From NCBI GenBank assembly GCA_028583415.1, contig CM053267.1, positions 51,722,914 to 51,786,913 on the forward strand: a stretch of 64,000 bases of DNA, given 5' to 3'. Position 1 is the first letter of the stretch, and each line of letters opens with the position of its first letter. The translations under genes were made by a program, and so were the position numbers. The DNA is from Protea cynaroides (Eukaryota > Streptophyta > Magnoliopsida > Proteales > Proteaceae). Positions 59,034 through 64,000 of the stretch are shown here, piece by piece. The notes under the pieces are model-generated. The model saw only the letters and a list, made by a program, of their open reading frames with translations. It made no database searches and had not been told where the DNA came from.

Positions 59034-60019
59034 AGCCTCACTACGCTCATCTTCAGAGATTTCATATCTTCAGAGATTTCATCAGAGTCATCATCTGAAG
59101 TTTCAGTGCTTCTCTTAGAGATAAAACTCCTTTTGCTGGACTTGTTTTTCTTGAAGTTATAATTTTTCTTTCCTTTAAACTTGCTTTTTTTGTCTTCTTC
59201 ATCATCACTGTCAAACTTACTCTTCATGGGGCATTTTGCAGCAAAATGTCCAACCTTTCCACAGTTGAAACATTTGAAAGGAAGCTTGTTCTTGTATTTA
59301 CCTGTACCCTTCTTTAATTTTCTAGTGAAATGAGTTGTGGCTTCATCTTCACTTTCTTCCTCATTTTGTTTTTCTGAAATCTTCAGCTTCTTCATAGCCT
59401 TGAAAGCTACCTGCTTGTCACTAGTGGTTCCTGGATCAATCCTCATCTCAAAAGCTGTTAAAGCTCCATGAATTTCATCAATAGTAACCTGTTCCAAGTC
59501 CTTGGTTTCTTCAAGAGCAGATACCTTTGACTCAAATTTTAGAGTGAGAGACCTCAAAATCTTCTGACAAACAATATGACCTTTCAAATCTTCACCAGAA
59601 TTGACCACTTCATTAACCCTGTTCATGTATTGATCAATGGTCTCATCTTCATTCATCTTCAGATTTTCAAACTGACCTCTGAATGTTTGCAGCTTGACAG
59701 TCTTGATTTTCTTATCTCCTTCATAGATGTTTATTAGTCTATCCCAGACCTCCTTTGCAGTCTTGCAATCCATGACCTTGGACAATTCACTATTGGTCAG
59801 ACCACCTTGAATGGCATTGAGTGCCTTTCTGTTATTTTCAAAATTATTTTTCTCTATTGCACTAGGAGCAACTGTATCATGTGGAGTGTAGCCAAATTCA
59901 ACTACAGCCCAAACATCAAATCCAAGTGATCCCACATATATCTCCATTCGCCTTTTCCAAAAAACAAAGTCTGTACCATCGAACAATGGGGGTTTATGTG
60001 AACCTTCCCCTGGTGCCAT
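58976..60019 (-). pseudogene. Gag of the SIRE-like element
   Basis: 347 residues from a Met 48 bp inside the primer site. PPLFDGTDFVFWKRRMEIY opens the capsid domain, followed by CKTAKEVWDRLINIYEG and LRSLTLKFESKVSALEE. A CCHC knuckle CFNCGKVGHFAAKC lies near residue 250 and a Lys/Ser/Asp-rich tail follows. The tail leaves the polyprotein frame because of a perfect 17-bp tandem duplication (59049-59065 and 59066-59082). Builds the virus-like particle. Confidence 0.9.
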
Positions 60020-60066
60020 TGCTACCCTCTGATCTCTCAGATGCTGATTTAGCTTTCACTGAGCCT

Positions 60067-60081
60067 GGTGCTCTGATACCA
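60067..60081 (-). promoter_or_regulatory. tRNA-iMet primer-binding site of the SIRE-like element
   Basis: TGGTATCAGAGCACC on the minus strand, two bases inside the 5' LTR. Confidence 0.9.
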
Positions 60082-60083
60082 AT

Positions 60084-62100
60084 TGATGGACCTTGAATGA
60101 CACTGAGAGGGGGGGTGAATCAGTATGAATACTTTTTCCCTGATATTTCTTTGTTGCCCAATGCTTATGAGGAACAAAACTGCCCCATACACAATCGTAT
60201 GCAAATCTACCTTGCAACCACTCAGTGGCCAGATCTACCAGATTTGCACACCCATCCTGCAATTCATTCCACGCACTTCATAAAGTACATAATTAAAACA
60301 AACCACAACACAGAAAGATTACGTGGTTCACCACCACAGTGAGTGATGGCTAATCCACGGAGTAATGCCCAATGGGCTTCGTATTTACTCAATACTCAAC
60401 TTTTAGCCCTTTACAGGACAAGGATGCTCACCCTAAATTTTCTCAGCATAAAACTGAGAGGGCGTAACAATGCCAGAATTCAGGCATAAAGCCAGTGTCC
60501 AGCACCCACTGAACACACCACAACTAATACAATTTTTGGGGTTTATAATGATGCCCTACAATTAAATCCCAATCTAGCAAGGCATTCAATATTTTCTCTT
60601 TTTTTTCTTTGCCTAATGCTAGCATACATTAGATTCCCATACAACGTAGGCATTCAACATTATCAACCTACTTTAACATACAATGCATTGATTCAATAAA
60701 CAGTAAGGGAGATGAGAAAATCTCACAACCAATTTTTTCTGATAATTGACGATGTTCCTCTTCTTCTGGTAATCAATCAATCCCTTGCCATATGCAACCA
60801 AGCTCTACCAGCCTTCAAAAATACATCAATGTATCGGCATCAGGATGAACAGAGATGGAGAATGACTATCTTCAATTTCCAGAGCAAGAAAAATCAAAAT
60901 CCATGAAGTTCTTCTCTTTTTTTTCAAAAAAGCCTTCTTCAGATCTGTTTTTCGCGGCCACTAGGTTCTCCAACCATTTTCAATTGATAGAGAATGAAAA
61001 ACCTAGCTCGGAGCAATTTGGATCGTCGGATTTGGCCTCCGGATGATCAAGTTATGGCAAAAATAAGTTCGGCCACTAGAAATATTCTAAATGGAATCTT
61101 TTAATTCCATTTGGTGCGCCTGCGACGCACCGTAGCCGCGCCCGCCGTCTGGGTGTCATAACCTGATTGGCTGAGGAAGGAATCAGTATACTTGGCCGTC
61201 GGATCTCACTCAAAAAAGGCGGGATCGAACCTGATCCCTCGGATCTGGATAATCCGCGTCTCCGAAAATCGGAGGTCATGTGATGCGCAGGATCAGCATC
61301 ACTTCCGCCGTCGCACAATGAACGCGCCACACTGAATAAGGGCGCCGATTGCATGATGCGCAAACCACCATTGTAAGATGCGCCCAGCCAATGGGCTTCT
61401 TCGCGAGAGCATCTAACGACGCTGACAGAGAAACATTGTAGCCCGCTTTTCTTTTGGCCGTGAGATTGGAACTGACATACGTGGCTTCATTTGGGCGGCC
61501 GATCTCGCATCTTTTTCTTTCTTCTTTTCCGAAAATGCCCCTGAAAATTCGAAAAAAAGGCCTCTGTAACTTTTTGCATTTTATTAAACTTCTAAAGAGA
61601 CGATTTTCCAGAGAGGTTTTCTCTCTCCTGGAAAATCGTCGAACATTTGGTGGACATGCGCGGCATGCAAGAGGGCCAGCGCGCACGCGGGCTTTGCGGG
61701 CAGTGCCATGCTGCTGCTTGCGGCTGGCTGCTGCTTGCGGGCCTGCTGTGCTGCCTGCTAGCCTGCTGTGCTGCTGGCCGGCTAGTGGTGCCATGCGGCT
61801 AGCCTGTTGGGCTGGCTGCCGTGGCCCTCGGCCAGGCCTTCGGCCAGGTTGACTGCCTTAGCCACCTTGGTGGGTCCCACTGGCCCCACTTTCTCTCTCC
61901 TTCTTTCTCTCTCCTCTGATTCTCTCTCCTCTTTCTCTCTCTTCTGAATCTCTCTCCTCTGTCATGCTTCACAATACCTGTAACAAAACTGCATCACCTG
62001 TTTCACTGCCATATCGCCTGTAGGGTCCGCAGACACTCTCTCTCATCAAACTGGACCCAGTTAGTCCAATTTGCCAACAATTATAATATGTAGGCCAACA
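60084..62100 (-). repeat. 5' LTR of the SIRE-like element
   Basis: Matches 50223-52231 along its length with few substitutions and one clear length difference: 61710-61850 has extra GCTGCTTGCGG and CCTTCGGCCAGG repeats. Ends TAGGCCAACA before the TAGGG target duplication. Confidence 0.9.
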
Positions 62101-63112
62101 TAGGGTTCCCTAAGAACCTACATATTATCTTTGTGAGATTATCTCTCAATAAGAGAGAAAGAGAGGAAAAAAAACAAAGAGGATCCCTTTGTGAGGTGGA
62201 AAGAAATGTAGATTTTTTTTGAAGAATAAGAAATTCATTGATTTTCTAAAGTGAATGTAGACATTCCTCATTAGGTGCTAAATTACGATAAATCCTCTTA
62301 AGATATGTATGATTGTTTGTTTAATCTTCTTTCTCTTGCTTGCATTTACATCCTATCAAATCCTTTGCCACTGTTTTTGACAAATTGTGTGTTACAACCG
62401 CAAGCCAAAAGGTAGATCGAAATAGTGAATAAAAAATTCCATCACCAGATGGATGCACACTCTCAAGGGAGAGTCGAAACCGAGAACACAAAAAGATCCT
62501 CTCCAATGGTAGGTTGCCTAGTGAGGCATCCGATAGTTGAGAATTACCTCATAATTATAATCTATGGGCAGCAATTGCTATTTTCCGATTGGTTTCCCAC
62601 CATTATTTAGTTATATAATTAATTCATTCATTCATCAATTAATGTTTTATCCATTTCAGAAATCGACTCTAAACATGTTGGAAAAAAAAAGTAAACAAAA
62701 TAAAAAGAAACAATCATATGATGCAAATATTCTACATGGCTGAATACGGATTTCCTATCTGTGTCCACGGTGGCATGAAATTTGCTTCACCATCCATGGC
62801 TAATTGGGTTACAACGCTCTTCCATGTCTTATTTTTAAATGTTTCAAAAGTCAAGGAGAAAAAAAATGGTTTTTAAAAATTATTTGAAAGTGACTTATCA
62901 TTATATTATGTCATTATTAAAGTGTTAGACGTTTTCGAGTAGACATGTGAAATGACAAGATTTTTCCATCAAGGGTAAAAAACAAGTATGGTTATAAATT
63001 AAGTGGTGGCAATAACAAAAAAATCCCTTTTAATAATAGCTCCCCTCCCAATTAAAAACGCTTGGATGGTTAGTTACTGTCCGAATCAATTACGCGATGA
63101 AACTCCATTTGA
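62101..63112. other. Block B, non-coding segment 3
   Basis: Continues exactly where block B was cut by the copia element (…ATAGGG / TAGGGTTCCC) and is colinear with 23190-24440. No gene. Confidence 0.65.
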
Positions 63113-64000
63113 TGCAGCCCAATTGCATCCATGTTCAAAAATTATATCATTACATCAAAGCCCAAGCTCACCAAGCCCATTTGACCCAAAATCATTTGGC
63201 CTAAGACCAATGTATGAACCATGCTATAAAAGAACCAAAGAATCTAACCCTAGTCACCTTGAAACTAGTCCTTTTTTGGTGATCTTTCAAGTCTCTAGTA
63301 GAGAGTGAGGTGGCATTTTCTATTCAATGATTCTAGAGTCTTCTCTACATTGGAACTTACATCAAGATATTGGAACTTACATCAAAACTTTGGAGCTTAC
63401 ATCAATGCACATTGGGACAAGTTTCAATGCCTTGAAACAAGAATCAACACATTGGGACAAGTTTCTATGTATTGAAGATTTTTAAATCATTTATATTTCT
63501 TTTTTATTGTCTCTATGTACAATCTCAACCTTAGGATTATAAAGGATAGTTGAGATTATTTTGAGTTATTTAAGGTTTGTTAAGCCTATAAATTGTGGCT
63601 TATTCTCATGTAATAGAAGAAGATGATTTGGTGAATGAAATTTGGATTGAAGTTTATCTTCTTCTTTGAACCTTGAAGAGTTCATCTTGAAACCTAGAAG
63701 AGTTTCACTTCAACCTTGAAGAGTTTGAGTTTTTCAATCCCTTGAAACCTTGAAAAAGTTTCATTCCATCCTATAAGAGTTGGAACTTTATTCTTCACCT
63801 ACTTCCTAGAAGAGTTATAGGCCACCTTTAGAGTTGATTTACATCCTAGAAGAGAAGTACGTCACCCCACCTTCACTTCCATCAATTATATCCTTTTCAC
63901 CTTTAAAAAAAAATTTTAAAATTTATTTATGCACTTCACTTCCCTTTTGATTCCTTTGATTTTATATAAATCCACTCTCCCGATCCATTATTTCCATAAG
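63113..64000 (+). mobile_element. LTR of the 9.7-kb gypsy family, opposite orientation, cut by the window end
   Basis: Starts TGCAGCCCAATTGC and is the reverse-complement relative of 9717-10507 and 13749-14540 (shared GAGAGTGAGGTGGCATTTTC, CTATTTAAT-less AAGAGTT words, and the ATAAATCCACTCTC end). The other copies suggest about 16 bp remain beyond position 64000. It starts in block B sequence colinear with 24435. Whether an interior follows cannot be seen. Confidence 0.75.

Larger units (their letters stand above)
50223..62100 (-). mobile_element. SIRE-like Ty1/copia retrotransposon, nearly complete
   Basis: LTRs of 2009 bp (50223-52231) and 2017 bp (60084-62100), TG...CA ends, perfect 5-bp target duplication TAGGG (50218-50222 and 62101-62105). 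On the minus strand, order: primer site, gag, gag extension with zinc knuckles, protease, integrase, reverse transcriptase, RNase H, purine tract. Without the nested insertion it is about 9.6 kb. The integrase-before-RT order defines copia; the gag sequence and long LTRs suggest the SIRE lineage. The polyprotein is broken by a 17-bp duplication, a nonsense codon and further frame changes. LTRs remain very similar, so the insertion is fairly recent. Confidence 0.9.

Overview
The window is nuclear DNA of a flowering plant, dominated by transposable elements. The signs are tRNA-iMet-primed Ty1/copia and Ty3/gypsy retrotransposons, a very long Ogre/Tat-type LTR, a tRNA-derived SINE, fold-back MITEs, a phytocystatin gene, an ATL RING-H2 fragment and plant telo-box motifs. 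No bacterial, organellar or viral genome organisation is seen. The species cannot be named from the sequence.

Only two intact host genes stand out, both encoding small secreted proteins on the minus strand. One is a histidine-rich protein (1188-1877). The other is a cystatin with altered inhibitory loops (47599-47961). A frameshifted second histidine-rich gene lies at 41983-42677. Two decayed ATL-type fragments lie near 20.4 kb and 48.9 kb.

Layout. 1-2 kb: a MITE and the first His-rich gene. 2.6-6.9 kb: a lone LTR-like element followed by a deleted Tat-like gypsy element. 7.1 kb: a SINE. 9.4-9.7 kb: a remnant of the promoter and 3' flank of a third His-rich copy. 9.7-15.9 kb: a gypsy element, a LINE tail and a hAT-like element. 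16-25 kb: block A. 25-29.7 kb: non-genic DNA and copia debris. 29.9-39.2 kb: gag, leader and one 6.6-kb LTR of an Ogre-like element that carries four kinds of tandem array. 39.2-41 kb: a segment with a large inverted duplication. 41-42.7 kb: MITE plus the second His-rich gene. 42.7-50.2 and 62.1-63.1 kb: block B, interrupted by a SIRE-like copia element (50223-62100) that itself contains a solo-LTR-like insertion (52332-54615). 63.1-64 kb: an LTR of the same gypsy family as the 9.7-kb element, in inverted orientation.

Blocks A and B are colinear paralogues. They share the His-gene promoter, flanking non-coding DNA, the ATL remnant and a dispersed repeat family, so this is an old local segmental duplication. 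Several transposons sit in one block while the other keeps an uninterrupted site, which dates them after the duplication. The cystatin gene is found only in block B.

The most unusual features are the telo-box-bearing minisatellite and the 159-bp satellite inside one LTR, the non-canonical cystatin loops, and a pair of related LTR-like elements whose inverted-motif clusters use different motif sequences.
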